A stretch of 64,000 nt of DNA, taken from assembly GCA_015680685.1 (NCBI GenBank), contig MNCI01026985.1:296993-360992 (forward strand), given 5' to 3'. The stretch's first letter is position 1, and each line of letters starts with the position of its first letter. The position numbers were made by a program, and so were the translations under genes. Below the pieces are notes generated by a model. The model made no database searches. It was not told the DNA's origin and was given only the letters and a program-made list of their open reading frames with translations. Positions 24,251-37,099 of this stretch are shown here, one piece after another. This DNA is from Gnetum montanum. Lineage: Eukaryota; Streptophyta; Gnetopsida; Gnetales; Gnetaceae.

Positions 24251-24632
24251 GAATGTTCTGGTTACTTTTGGGATCTCTGTGCCTCCCAGTGTTGCACAAC
24301 TGATCATATCCATCTTAACAAAGTAAAGCTGTGATATTGAAGCGATGCATTTCCTAACTCTAGTTTGCTTTACATTCATGTTCATTATTATCGCATTTTG
24401 CATCATTTTCACTTTGTTGCATTTAATAATTGTTATTTATGGTGCAAACATTGTTTCCAAATTAAACGTTTACGTAAGGTTATATTACACCGACTAAGTC
24501 CCTGTCTAATCGACTAGACCATTCAGGGTGCCCCGTTTCTGTCTTATCTAGCACGACCCTCACATGGATCTGGGGTTAAAACTATTCACCTGACAACCTC
24601 TTGGTGTTTCTAGCCACTGATGTTTTCAGTCA

Positions 24633-26000
24633 CTACACCCTTGGATGCTGCCATCAACCAATGCTATTCCTTAATGCACAAATGTCTTGGCCATGGTTAT
24701 TCTCAACTAGATAAACTTCATCACATTATAGATGGGCTTCAATAAAAAATAAGGAGAACCCTTGGTGTCTATGCCCACTGGTAACTATCAGAATTAAGTG
24801 TCCATCAAATACAAAGACTAATCGAGTAGGTAGCTAAAGAGGAGAGAGAATTAATAAAAAGAGGAATTGTAGAAGAGTATAACCATGATACTTCCATTTG
24901 GAAGAGGGAGGTTCAATTCTATGATAGTAAGGAAGAATCCACACCTGATGAGGTGGTGAATAGGAAAATCTTGCCACTCCAAAAACTTCAATATGGAGTT
25001 ACAGCCAAGCTTGATCAATTATGGGACTCAATGGATAGTAGATTTCAAGCTATCCTAAATTTTTTTGAAGAGTCCAAAGAATAAGATAGTGATCATGAGC
25101 ATAGGAGGCATAAGGAAGTTGAACATGCCTATAAAAAAGGTAAGGGCAAGATTGCTGTAATAGAAGAAGTTGTAAAAAGTGAATCAGATGATGATAATGG
25201 GTGTGACATTTGCTAGTATAAACATCCTAAGGGATGTTGCCCCATAGTGTAACATTTACAAGAGTCTAGGGTGTATGTGTTAAATCCACAACTAACACAA
25301 AGGCAAACATCTAGAAGATTACCTTATCTTCAAGGTAATTTTAGGTAGTTCCACCAGCAATAGCAATATTATCTAAGCACAACTCCACTACAACCATATG
25401 AGCAATATCAATAGTGGCAACAACCACAATCATGGGTGCTGCCACCACCAAGGTAGCAATGCCCCTATAGACAACCTAATCCATATGGATACTACATTCA
25501 ACAACCCATGTCTCCACGTGACTCATCCAATCATGTTTCTACTTTCCAATCTCACTACCACCCTTTTGATTATTATCAAACTCATTTTCCACATGAAATA
25601 AGGGATGCCACCTTTTATCTTTATCCTTCTCCTATCCCTGCATATGTTCCTCCTCCAACCGCATAGCTACCACCTACTCCACCTATGTAGGGTGAACTAC
25701 CAACCTAACTGTAATAACACAATTCTATTAAGGCTATTAATCTACAACCTATTTATCAACTAAGTGGGTCGAATAATTACTCAAGGAAAAGGCCTTTCTT
25801 TCAACCCTATAGTATACCTCAGCTCTCAAATACACCTACTGTTGATAATCCTATTCCTCCATCTTCGTCTGTATCAAATTCCTTCAAGTCTCCTTCAAAC
25901 CAAAATCTTCCTAGGATCCATACTATGATGCTCACTCACATTGTATCTAATTAGGTCCATGTTGGAAACCTTCCTAAGACACTAGCTAATCCTAGAAGTC
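24633..26000 (+). pseudogene. gag: beta1 gag, C-terminal relic
   Basis: Contains the end of the gag domain (LDAAINQCYSLMHKCLGHGYSQLDKLHHIIDGL-like, split by stops), an acidic coiled segment, a zinc-knuckle-like CDIC...HPKGCC (25205-25240) with one stop inside, and a Gln/Pro/Tyr-rich tail. It aligns with gamma-R gag 49045-50430. Several stops; no start. It supplied nucleocapsid function in the live element. Confidence 0.75.
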
Positions 26001-26029
26001 CTCTCATTTATTTGCAAATTACTAGGAAT

Positions 26030-29000
26030 AAACCTGCAAAGCTCTTCTTGACTTAAGTTCTAATGTTAATTTAATTTCTCATGAAATGTACATTACATGG
26101 AAGCTACCTCATTTCAAGAAGAGAAACATTAAATTAGAATTAGTAGACCAGTCCATCACTGTTCCATTATGACTAGTGGAAGACATTGTGATCACTGTCT
26201 ATGGTTGGTCTTATCCTATTGATTTCCTAGTGATTAAGGTGGAGAACTGCAAAGAGAATTTTCCAATCATCATGGGAAGGACATGGCTTAGCACTATTGA
26301 TGTAAGAATGGGCATTAGAGGTCTTTTTCTATAAATATTCAAAGAAAATGCATTTGAAAGGATTAAGAAGAAGTGAGTTCCATGCATCATGTACAACAAT
26401 ACAAGGTGCAATTGTGTGCAAAAACTCTAGGCTATGAAACAAGCATCTATCTCTGCATGCAAGTAGTGTGTACCAGAAGAAAAAATTCAAGGTGTTTGTA
26501 CATGGTAGCCACAAAATAGGAGGGCACCCAATCATTGATCACTGATTCTGAGAGTAGCACACATTGCATGGAACCAACTGAGAGCCTGACATGCACATAT
26601 GTCATAGGCATGGATGAATTAGAGAAAGTTCATCACCAACTCTTTGATGATGTAGATGATGATACTTATGGGGAAGAGCTAGAAATTCCTAAAAATTTTA
26701 AGTAAGAGCCCCTTCAACTAAAAATGATACCAACTGGAATGGAATATGTGTTTTTAAAAAATGGAAAGCTGATCATACTCAATGTTGTTGAGTAGAAAAA
26801 GATGTTGTTGAATGTGGTTGAAAAATGATCAATAGATTTTGCTTGGTCATATCCTAAACTCATAGGGATTGATCCTAGGATATGCCAGCATCATATCTAC
26901 ACTGATCTAGCCATGAAGCCAAAGAGATAGCCATAGAGGCAATTGAACCCCAAACTAAAGCAAGTTGTTAAAAAGGAAATTAAACAACTCCTCAAGGTAA
27001 GGCTCATTTATCCCATTTCAGATAGTGAGTGGGTTAGTCCACTCATGATTATGCCAAAGAAAAAAGGCAAGTGGTGGGTCTACATCAATTTTCAACTACT
27101 AAATATGGCAACATTGAAGCCCCATTTTCCATTGTCATTTGTTGACTAGGTGTTAGAAAAAATATTTGGGCATTGCTACTACAATTTTTTAGATAGTTAT
27201 AGTGCCTATAAAAAAATTCAAATCACACCAAAGGACTAAGTGAAGAAAACATTCATGAGTCCTTGGAGGACTTTTTCATATTGCAAGATGCCTTTTGGTT
27301 ATGTAATGCCTTTGCTACATTCCAACACTTGGTTCTAAGCATTTTTCAACAAAAAATTAGTAGTGGTATGGAAGTCTTCATGGATGAATTCTTTGCTTAT
27401 GGAGCTAAATTTGAGCAAGCCTTGGACCACCTTGAGCAAGTGCTAAAATGATGTGTTGAAACCAACTTGCAGCTCAATTGGCAAAAAAGTCACCTAATGG
27501 TCCAAGAACGCATTGTATTGGGGCATAGAATCTCACAAGCAGGAATTGAGGTAGACATTTAAAAAATAGAAGTCATCCAAGGAATAACCTGCCAACCAGA
27601 AACTATCAAAGATGTTTGATCATTCTTTGGACATATTGGATACTATTAACAATTCATAGAGAATTTCTCTAAGATCACAAAGTTGTTGGTGAAGCTGACA
27701 AAGAAAGATGCTACATTTGTTTAGACTACGGAATGTGAAAAAGCATTCCAATAGCTCAAAGAGAAACTTGTAGAAACTCCAATCCTACAAGCATCTAACT
27801 AGTCCAGACCATTTAATGTTATGAAGGATGCATCAAATTATGCCTTGGGAGTTGTGCTTACACAGATGGACGACAAGAAACACCCATACGACATCCACTA
27901 TGCTAGCCAAAGCATTGTGGGTGCACAACTAAACTACATGACTACAAAAAAGGAATTGACCGCAGTTTTGCTTGCTCTAGAGAATTTTAGGAATTATGTG
28001 CTTGGATACAAGGTGTTTTTGCACATAGACCATAGTGCCATTTTCTTCCTGATGAACAAGACAATGATGAGCCCCCATGTCATATGGTGGCTAGTGATCT
28101 TGCAAGAATTCGATGTTACGATGGTAGATCAAAAGGGCACTGAGAATGTGGTCACTGATTACTTGTCTCAGTTGTGATGGGACAACAAAGAGGAAGAAAA
28201 TCCAATATCTGATATGTTTCTTGATGAACTCCTCTTTCCTGGAGCTATAACTAAACATTTGCCTAATGACCCTAATTGGTATGATGGCATTCTCACCTAT
28301 CTTCTCATCCAAAATATGCCAAAAGGGTTGGACCACTAGAAGAAACAATAATTTCTTCAGTAGGTAAAACACTTCATGGAGATCAACGGACACCTCAACA
28401 ATGTGTGCATCATTGGCCTAGTTTGTTGGTGTGTCCCTGATGATAATCAATTATGCATTCTCTAAGACACTCATGGAGGTCCTTGTGGAGGACATTATGC
28501 TAAGAGACACATGACCATTAAAATCCTAATGGAAAGTTACTATTGGCCAATAATTTTTAGGGATGCTCACTATTACATCCACTCTTGTGAATGATGCCAA
28601 TGACATGGTGAAATGAATGCTCGAAGAGAGGGACTTCAATAATGAATTCAACCACTGGAACCCTTTGACATCTGGGGCATTGATTTCATGAGTCCCATCA
28701 TGCCCATGTCAAATGAAAAGGCATACATCATAGTCATTATTAACTATTATAAGAAATGGGCAGAAGTAGAAACCGTGATCGACTATACATCTTCTACTAC
28801 TTCTTGGTTTGTACAAAAAAATGTTGTAAATAGGTTTGGTGTGCCACATGCATTAATTTTTGATAATGGAAGTCACTTTACAGGCACTACTTCTTGAAAG
28901 GTTATGCAATGCTTAGGGGTTGAACATAAGCTCACAACACCCTACCACCCCCAAGCCGATGGTCAGGCTAAGGTTACCAATAGGGAAATCATAAGGATTC

Positions 29001-29530
29001 TAACAAGAACTATTAGCAAATATAGGAAATATTGGAGCACAAAACTCAACAATGCCCTTCAGGCCTACCACTCAACATGGAAACTTTTTATAGGCTATTC
29101 TCCCTATGAGCTTGTGTATGGAAAATTAACTACACTTCCTATTCAATTTGAACTCTATATACTTTCAACAACCTATGACCTCAACCTTGACTTGAGTTTG
29201 GCACAAAAAGAAAGACTAGTAAATCTCAACCTATTAGATGAAAATTGATTGGTGGCCCTATCATCTAACAAGTTGCATAACACCTACAACAAAAAGCACC
29301 ATGACTTTAAAATTAGAAAATTCAAATTTCAATCAATAGATAAGGCTCTCTAATAGAACCCCACACACATACCTCAATGAACTAAGTTTCACATCTTGTG
29401 TAAAGGACCTTACATCATTTACGAAACTTTTCCTTCTGGGGTCATGATGATCTACAAACCTGAGAGTCAAAATAAGAAACAACTGGTTAACATCCAACAA
29501 ATCAACCTTTCCATGAGCATAAGCCAGCTA
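26030..29530 (+). pseudogene. pol: beta1 pol relic: protease, RT, RNase H, integrase
   Basis: The best-preserved pol on the plus strand. Protease: LLDLSSNVNLI (26040-26075, DSG lost). RT: EIKQLLKVRLIYPI, WVSPLMIMPKKKGKWW and catalytic loop FMDEF (27380), the second Asp being Glu. RNase H: KDASNYALGVVLTQ, KKELTAVLLALENF, HIDHSAIFFL, VTDYLSQL (27821-28177). Integrase: H-x3-H and CE-x-CQ zinc site near 28470-28605, Asp in IWGIDFMS, Asp in FDNGSHF, then HPQADGQAK with Lys at 28970-28972 instead of Glu, and KGPYIIYETFPSG (29402-29440). About 20 stops. Confidence 0.9.
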
Positions 29531-31529
29531 ATATAACAAATGCCTCATCATATGGACAATCACACTCCACATTTTGGATCTCCTCCTTTCAAGTTAGTCA
29601 TGGGAGAGATGGCCATCCATCCTAATCATATAAGTGGTTCCTCAGTTTTTCAACTGTTTATTTCATACATTATTTGTTTTACAAGTTTCTTATTTTACAC
29701 ATTTTTTATTTTACATCTTCATGTTTTTATGTTATTAATCTTTCCTAATTTTTGTTTTGCACCATCATTAGTACATTTGCTATTTCTTGAAAATTTTACA
29801 CTTTCTTTTATATTTTAGTTTATTTTATTTTGATGTAATGTTCTAACTTTTTGATAATAAGTGATAGGTATAATGGTAATGTGTTGCTTGATGGTGGTAT
29901 GTACTACTTTGTTATTTGATTGTTGGTGTCTATATTTTGGCTTTGAATTTCATTATGGATGATTAGGACATGGTTCCTTTTTCATGCAACAAGCAGTGAG
30001 CCCACAACATCCACCCATCCACAAACTCTATGGTTTTCCTTATTCTAGAAACATGTAGTTCCTTTTTCATTAATAAAATGTTAACAAACTTGTGACTTTG
30101 GTAGTTTTTGGAATTGGAAAGGATTCAAAGGTTTTAATAGGGTGTGACTTTAATGGGATTTGGTATTCTTTATGCCTTTCTATTTACCTAGGTGCATGTG
30201 TGTTTTCATGGATTTCTTACCATTCTGTGTTGACCACTAAAAGGAAGTTGAATAAGTCGGTACATGATGTGGTTCTCATAAAAAATTATGGGAATTCAAA
30301 GCACATCCCTTAGACAAAATAAATGAGCTACAAGCATTGGTTATGGGACTAGAAAGACATGTTACCCATGCTCGAAGGTCCCCTCTAACTAAGGCCCTTC
30401 CTCACTTCCTACTTCCCTTTTCTTCTCTAATAAGGAATGGTGGTTGTTCTATGGAAGCACTTTTGTGTCTCAGGTCTTAGAATGATAATGCAAAGTCACT
30501 GAACAAGGTTGGTTTTGGTCTAGACTAAGGATGGATTTTATCAAGTCATTTAACCATAAAATCAACAAGGGACTTCATGTGACCTTAATCAAGAACTTCA
30601 TTCCATCTCTTTCATCCATCTATGCTTTCCATGTTTCACCTCACTACCAGTTTCATGTTCTTCTTTGATGTCCTAGTTTGATGTGTTGGAATTCTTAGGT
30701 AGCTTCTTTTGGGTTTCTATACTTAACCTTTAATAACCATTAATCATCCACGAAGCCCACGAACTCTTTGGTTTAAAGTTATGCAAGGGCATAAAAGGCC
30801 TATGCCTACTTTGGGGAGGACCCACTTGCATATCTTATAGTTGGCTTTATTAAGTTCTTTATCCTTAGACACTTTTACAATCAAATTGTTTTGTTTACCT
30901 CATCAATGACATCCAATTATGCACATCCTCATAACATTTTTCAATAAAATTCCCTTTTTATTGTTGTGAATTCTTACATTCTCTTCAAATATTTTCTTGT
31001 GTCCAACATTTTGAAATTTAATGGACTACTTCTCTATTTTACCCTATTTATTAGCCTTCTTGCTAACACTCCTAAAGAAATCAATCTACCGCAATCACAA
31101 CCAAGCTGAGTGTAACCGTCAATGAGATAAGGCATTTAATAGCTATGTCTTACACATTGCATACTAATTCATGATTTTGTTATGATTGTAGTCGGAATCA
31201 TGGACTCAAAGCGAGACTATCTTCACCTAGGATGATGTGGCAATACCACATGATGAGAACCATTCATGATTGTTGTATCTTCGCCCTCGCTCTTCAACTA
31301 CCAAGAGGAGTTGGATGTCAATTTTATTTAGGATGTTCACTTCTCTTATCATGAACACCCAAGTTTGTAAAGATTATAACTCCATATACTTGGGCACTCA
31401 AATTCTGTCTATTCCATCTGAGTTAGTTTGTATGTTAGTTAATAATCCCATACCTGCCCAATATTTTTTAAGGAACTTGTTCCTCCTCTTCTTCGTGTGA
31501 GAACAAGTTTTCATTCAATCATGAGGGTA
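29531..31529 (+). other. beta1 3' non-coding region with conserved splice acceptor
   Basis: Carries the same short blocks as the alpha-2 3' region, but lacks the internal promoter/leader segment and the extra ORF. A branch-like ACTAATTC (31162) and TGATTGTAG (AG at 31190-31191) mirror the acceptor of the alpha intron. Only a short reading (MDSKRDYLHL) follows. A purine tract, GAGGG, precedes the LTR. Confidence 0.6.
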
Positions 31530-32385
31530 TGAGGAAGCATGTTTTTGTATGCTTTAACATCAAGTATCTGACATTGGAGCTTTGACGTTGAGTATCCAAT
31601 GTCAGAGCCAAAACACAATGTCAGATATCCAATATCACTAGATATCCACTAGCCTATAAATATAGTGCTTGGGCTCACAATTTTTAATAGTTTTTGTCAT
31701 AGAGTAGTGAAGCTCTTGTAGTTTTTTTTCTCTAGATTCGGAATATTTTCTAAGTTCCCACAACAAGAGTCTAAGTGTGTACAGATCTTTGTTTAAACAC
31801 TGATGTACTTGAGCATAGTAGTGTGACAATAATAAAACCAAACTCTTTTGATAATCCTTATAGCACTGCGAATAGATTAATATTTCCTTTAATGTACTTT
31901 ACCTTCATGCACTTATTTTAATGCATTTAAATTAAGCAATTACTTTTCAATTGTTAATGAACACAAGCATGACAACTTCGAGCATACATATGGTGTTTGG
32001 TAATCCAATAATGTTTAACATTTGGTAGCCTAGCAATGCTATATGTGTTTAGGATGTGTCCAGAAAAGTGGGACGGGTACTTGTGTTAGGCTAGCTAGGC
32101 AGTAAATGAATTAGATCTTAAATTACTCTACCTTTCATTCTTGTTATAGGCAATTACACTTATAAAACATAAAATGAGAAAAATCGTGTACCTCAATTAC
32201 ACTTAAACCATACCCTTGAGCTTCACAAGTGTAGTTGGAAGACAATGAATGTTCTCAATGCCCATTTCACTTCTTAGAGCAACTAGTGCACTAGAGAACT
32301 ATAGGTCCATGAAATTCAATTTAATCACACATAAATACCTTAGTGATTCATATGGTTGGGCGTAGGGGTATCTCACTGCTCATCA
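31530..32385 (+). repeat. beta1 3' LTR (856 bp)
   Basis: Starts TGAGGAAGCATG (one base lost from TGATGA) and ends CTGCTCATCA. U3 (31555-31650) holds repeated TATC/GATA words around TGACGTTGAGTATCCAATG and CAGATATCCAATATC; TATAAATA is at 31655-31662. It matches the beta3 LTRs in inverse orientation. Confidence 0.9.
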
Positions 32386-34299
32386 AATAAGAAGTTGAAT
32401 AAGTCTTTGCATGGTGTGGTTCCCATCATAAAATAAGTAAATAAAAATAAAAAACAATAGAAATTTAAAGCACACCCCTTAGACAAAATAAATAGGCTAC
32501 AAGAATTAGTTTTGGAACAATAAAGACATGTTACCCATGCTTGAACATCCCCTCTAACTAAGGCCCTTCTTCTCTTCCTACTTCTCTTTTCTTCTTTAAT
32601 AAGGAATGGTGGTTATTCTGTAGAGCACTCTTGTGTCTCAAGGAGGTGGACTGGTCTTAGAATAGTAATCCAATGTCACTAAACATGGTTAGTTTTAGTC
32701 TCAACAAAAGATGGATTTTATCAAGTCATATAACCACAAAATTCATAAGGGACTTTATGTGACCTTAATTAGGAACTCCATTCCACTCTCTCTCATGCAT
32801 CTATGCTTTTTGTGTCTCACCTCACTACCAATTTCATGTTCTTGTTTGATGTCTTGGTTTGATGTGTCAAAATTCTGAGGTAGTTTCTTTCAGGTTTTTG
32901 TACTTAACTTTCTATAACCATTAACTATCAATGGGACCCACAAACCCCTTGGTTTGAAGTTATGCAAGTGTAGTAAAAGGCTTATGCCTACTTTGAGAAG
33001 GATCCACTTGCATATCTTTTAGTTGGATCAATTAAGTTCTTTATCCTTAGACATCCTTACAATCAAATCCTTTTACATGCCTCATGAATGAAAACCTATT
33101 TTATGCGTCTTCACCACATTTCTTAGTGAAATCATTTTTTTATTTGTCATGCATTATTAACCCCTCTTCAAGTATCTCATTGTGTTTGAACTTTTTAGAA
33201 TTCAATGGAATACTTTTCCATTTCACCTTTTTTCATCTTTCCCACTAACACTATTACAGGAATCAATCCATAATAATCACAACTTAGCCAAGTGTAACCA
33301 CCTACAAGATAAATTACTTAAAAGATATATGTTACACACTGCACACTAATCCACGATTTTGTTGTAATTGTAGTGGGAAGTGCAAATTGGAAGTAGGACT
33401 GTCTTCACCAATGGATAAGTAGTAATACTATGTGATGAGGACCCTACATGACTGTTGAATTTTCTCCCTTACTCTTTAGATACTAAAGGAATTGGATGTT
33501 ATTTTTTTCCAAGGTATTTTCTTCTCTTATCATGAACATCCAATTTTGTAAAAGATTGTAATTTGTACGCTTAGGCACTTTGAGTCTATTTGTTCTATCT
33601 AAGTCAGATTATATGTTAATCAATAACCCCATACCTATGCAATATTTTATAAGAAACTTGTTTTTCATCTTGTTCACTCAAGGATGAGTTCTCATTCAGT
33701 TATGGGGGTATGATGAATCATGTTTTTTTATGCTTTAATATCAGATATTCAATGTTGGAGCCTCAATATCAAATACTTGATATTAGAGCCCAAGATGTGA
33801 TTTTTAATATCCGATATTGCAGGATATATGTTGGCCTATAAATATAGCACTTGGACACACTTTTTGGGCATTAGTTTTTGCATAAAGTAACAAAGTTCTT
33901 ACAATTTATTCATTCCAAAGTTAGAATATTTTTGAGTGGCCGTAGCAAGAGTTTGAGTGTGTACAAATCTTTGTTCAAGTACTAATGTACCTAAGCACAA
34001 CAATGTGATGGAAATAAAGATGAGCCCTTTTGATAATCTTTGCAGCACTGAGAATAGATTAATTTTTCCTATAATGTATTTAATATTCATGCACTTTACC
34101 TCAATGCACATTAATTAAGCAATTAATTTCTAGTTTTTAATGAACACAAGAATGACCACTTTGAGCATACATGTAGCATTTGATTTTACTTCCTTGAACT
34201 AGTATACTTAAGAACTTAAGGTCTGTAGAGTTCAACCAAATTGCACATGAACGCTTGAGATTCGTATGGTTGGATGTAGGGGTACCTCACTACTCATCA
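32386..34299 (+). mobile_element. beta2: 3' end of a second beta element
   Basis: Positions 32386-33710 match beta1 from about 30240 to 31529, including the acceptor module (branch ACTAATCC, AG at 33372-33373). Then comes an LTR (33711-34299). Its upstream half should lie left of beta1 but is absent. Following ATAAT (34300-34304) and the AT-rich X sequence show it was inserted at the TATA region of an X LTR. Confidence 0.8.
33711..34299 (+). repeat. beta2 3' LTR (589 bp, internally deleted)
   Basis: Begins TGATGAATC after TATGGGGGTA and ends CTACTCATCA. U3 repeats GATATTCAATG, CAATATCAAATAC and AATATCCGATATTG precede TATAAATA at 33837-33844. Compared with beta1 it lacks about 260 bp near 34185. 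Confidence 0.85.
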
Positions 34300-34335
34300 A
34301 TAATTATATATAAAACTAGACAGGAAAAACCCTAG

Positions 34336-35079
34336 TGATGAGTAATGAAGTACCTGTATGCCCAACCATATGAATCACTAAGGCATTTACATGTGATCCA
34401 ATTGAATTCTTTGAACCCATAGTTCTCTAGTGCACTAACTTTCTCTAGGAAGTGAAATGGGCATTGAGAATGTTCATTGTCTTCCCAACTACACTTGTGA
34501 GGCTCAAGGGTATGGTTAAGTGTAATTGAGGTACATGATTTTTCTTATTTTATATTTTATAATTTTAATCACTTACAACAATGATGAAAGGTAGAGTAAT
34601 TTAAGATGTGCTACCAAACGTTAAGCATTGCTAAGTTACCAAGTACTATATGTATGCTCAAAGTGGTCATGCTTGTGTTCATTAACAACTAGAAATCAAT
34701 TGCTTAATTCAAATGCATTTAAGTAGAAAGCATGAAAGTAAAGTACATTAAAAGAAATATTAATCTATTCTTAGTGCTACAAGGATTGTCAAAAGCATTT
34801 GTTTTATTACCATCACACTACTGCACTTAGGTACATTTGTGTTCAAATAAAGAACCATACACACTTAGACTTCTTTTGCAAGCACTCAAAAAATAATCTA
34901 ACTTTGGAGAAAATAAACTATAAGAGCTTTGCTACCTTAACTAGAAAATGACCAAAAACTGATGCCAAATCGATAGCCCAAGCATTATATTTATAGGCCA
35001 GCGTATACCTCTCGGCATCACATTAAGACCTTGACATCGAATACCTCACATTGGAGTAGATGAACAACGTGTTTCTTCA
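34336..35079 (-). repeat. beta3 3' LTR (744 bp)
   Basis: On the plus strand it begins TGATGAGTAATG and ends TTTCTTCA, where its partner ends TTTCATCA. The minus-strand purine tract TGTGGGAGTA (35080-35089) borders it. It lacks about 80 bp present in the partner near 43685-43770. Confidence 0.9.
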
Positions 35080-36263
35080 TACTCCCACAACTAAATAAAA
35101 AATTATCGTCAAGTGTAGAAGAAGAGGAAAAAATTCCTTACAAATTATATTGGGTAGGTATGGGATTATTGATTGACATACAAACTAACTCAAATGGAAT
35201 AAACAGACTCTGATTGCCAAAGTGTATAGAGTTACAACTTTTTACAAAATTGGATGTTCATGATAAGAAAAGTGAACACCTTGGATAACACTAACATCCA
35301 AAATCTCTTGGTAGTTGAATAATGAGAGAGAAGAAATCCAACAATTATGAATGATCCTCATTGTGTGGTACTACTACATCATCCTTAGTGAAGATAGTCT
35401 CATTTCCAGTCCATGCTTCCCACTACAATCACAACAGAATCATGAATTATTATGCAATGTATAACACATAACTATTAAATTCCTTATCTCATCAGTTGTT
35501 ACACTTGGCTAGGTTGTGACTGTGGTACATTGATTCTTTTAGTAGTGTTAGCGAGAAGGTTGACAAATAGGGTAAAATAGATAAGCAATTTATTGAATTT
35601 GAAAAAACTTGATACAAGAAAAATGTTAAAGAGGGTGTAAGAATTCACATCAAATAAAAAGGAAAGCTCACTAAAAAATGTTGTGAAGATGTGCACAATT
35701 GGATGTTATTAATGGGGTAGACAAAAAGAATTTGATTGTAAAAGTGTCTAAGGGTAAAGAACCTAACTAATTAAACCAAAAGATCTACAAATGGATCCTC
35801 CTCAAAGTAGGCACATGCCTCTTATTCCCTTACATAACCTCAAACCAAAGAGTCTATGGGCTTTGTAAATAATTAATGGTTATAAAAGATTAAGTACAAA
35901 AACCCGAAAGAAACTAACTAAGAATTCCAGCACATCAAATCGGAACATGAAACCAATAGTAAGGTGAGACATGGAAAGCATAAATGGATGAGAGAGAGCA
36001 TAATGGAGTTCCTAATTAAGGTCACATAAAGTCCCTTGTGGATTTTATGGTTAAATGACTTGATAAAATCCATCCTTAGTCTAGACCAAAACCAACCACG
36101 TTTAGTGACTTTGCACATCATTCTAAGACTAGTCCATCCCCTGAGATATAAAAGTGCTCCCACAAAATAACCACCATTCCTTATTAGAGAAGAAAAGAGA
36201 AGTAGGAAGTGAGGAAAGGCCATAGTTAGAGGGACTAGTCCCATAACCAGTGCTTATAACTTG

Positions 36264-36507
36264 TTTATTTTGTCTAAGGGATGTGCTTTGAATTCCTATT
36301 GTTATTTTTTTCGAAATGGAAACCATACCATGCAAAAACACATGTATTTATTTTGTCTAAGTGGTATGCTTTGAATTCTTATCATTTTTTTCTAATGAGA
36401 ATCACACCATGCAAAGATGTATTCATTTATCTTGTCCAAGTGGTGTGTGTTGAATTCTCATCTTTTTTTTTTTGGTGAGAACCACACCATGCAAGGACTT
36501 ATTCAAC
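36264..36507 (-). repeat. Tandem triplication in the beta3 3' region
   Basis: Three head-to-tail units of about 80 bp start at 36264, 36347 and 36426. Each has TTTATTTTGTCTAAG, a GCTTTGAATTC-like word, a T-run and ACCATGCAAAGA. Other elements in the window have one copy, with an A-rich tract at the same place. Confidence 0.85.
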
Positions 36508-37099
36508 TTCTTTTTATTGATTGACATGGAATGGTAACCCCCCCATGAAAACACACATGCACCTAGGCAAAAAAAAAAGGCACAAAGAATACCAAATCCT
36601 CTTGAAGCCACACCCTATTCAAATCTTTGAATCCTTTCCAATTCTAGAAACTACCAAATTCATAAATTTGTTAATGAAAAAGGGACTGCACATTTCCAAA
36701 ACAAGAAAAACCATAGAGTTTGTGGATGGGTGGATGTTGTGGACTCACTGCCTAGTGCATGAAAAAGAAACCATGTCCTAATTATCCGTAACAAAATTTA
36801 AAGCTAGAAACCAGATATCAAAAATCAAATAATAAAGTAGTACATACCACCATCAAGCAATGCATTACCAATGTACCAGGCACTTATTAACAGAAAGTTA
36901 GAAAATCACACCATATAAAATGAAAGAAAATATAAAAAAAGTTTAAAATATTTAAGAAATAGCAAATGTACTAAAAACAGTGTAAAACAAAAATTAGAAA
37001 AGAATAATAACATGAAAACAGAAAGATGTAAAATAAAGAATATGTAGAAAAAGTTGTGAAAAGTAAGAAATGTGTAAAACAAAAAGTTTAAAAACTAAG

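Larger units (their letters stand above)
21561..24632 (+). mobile_element. Unclassified LTR-like block between alpha-2 and beta1
   Basis: The base composition is richer in G and C than its surroundings and no gypsy words match it. From about 22886 (TGAAACACCC) the layout is that of an LTR: tandem palindromic repeats (23155-23962), a TATA box (24067-24074), then a transcribed-looking stretch with many TTGGCAA words. A possible end is TGTTTTCA at 24628. No matching duplications (GCCAA left, GTCAC right) and no second LTR are visible, so solo-LTR status is unproven. Short ORFs at 21666-22106 are unrecognised. Confidence 0.35.
24633..32385 (+). mobile_element. beta1: 5'-truncated Athila/Tat-type element
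   Basis: Begins abruptly in mid-gag (CCCTTGGATGCTGCC, as in gamma-R 49048) without LTR or primer site, then runs through gag, protease, RT, RNase H, integrase, 3' region and 3' LTR (31530-32385). The sequence resumes at 32386 inside the 3' region of another beta element (AAGAAGTTGAATAAGTC), so beta1 was inserted there. The missing 5' half and the missing left half of its host point to a deletion ending at 24632. Confidence 0.85.

Noticed and set aside
22886-24628. Clean solo LTR (TGAAACACCC to TGTTTTCA)
   Set aside because: Flanking five bases do not match (GCCAA versus GTCAC), so the ends are uncertain; kept only as an LTR-like block.
31530-34299. One beta element with two LTRs as a pair
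   Set aside because: The interval between the LTRs begins in the middle of a 3' region with no primer site, so these are two nested elements and not a single LTR pair.
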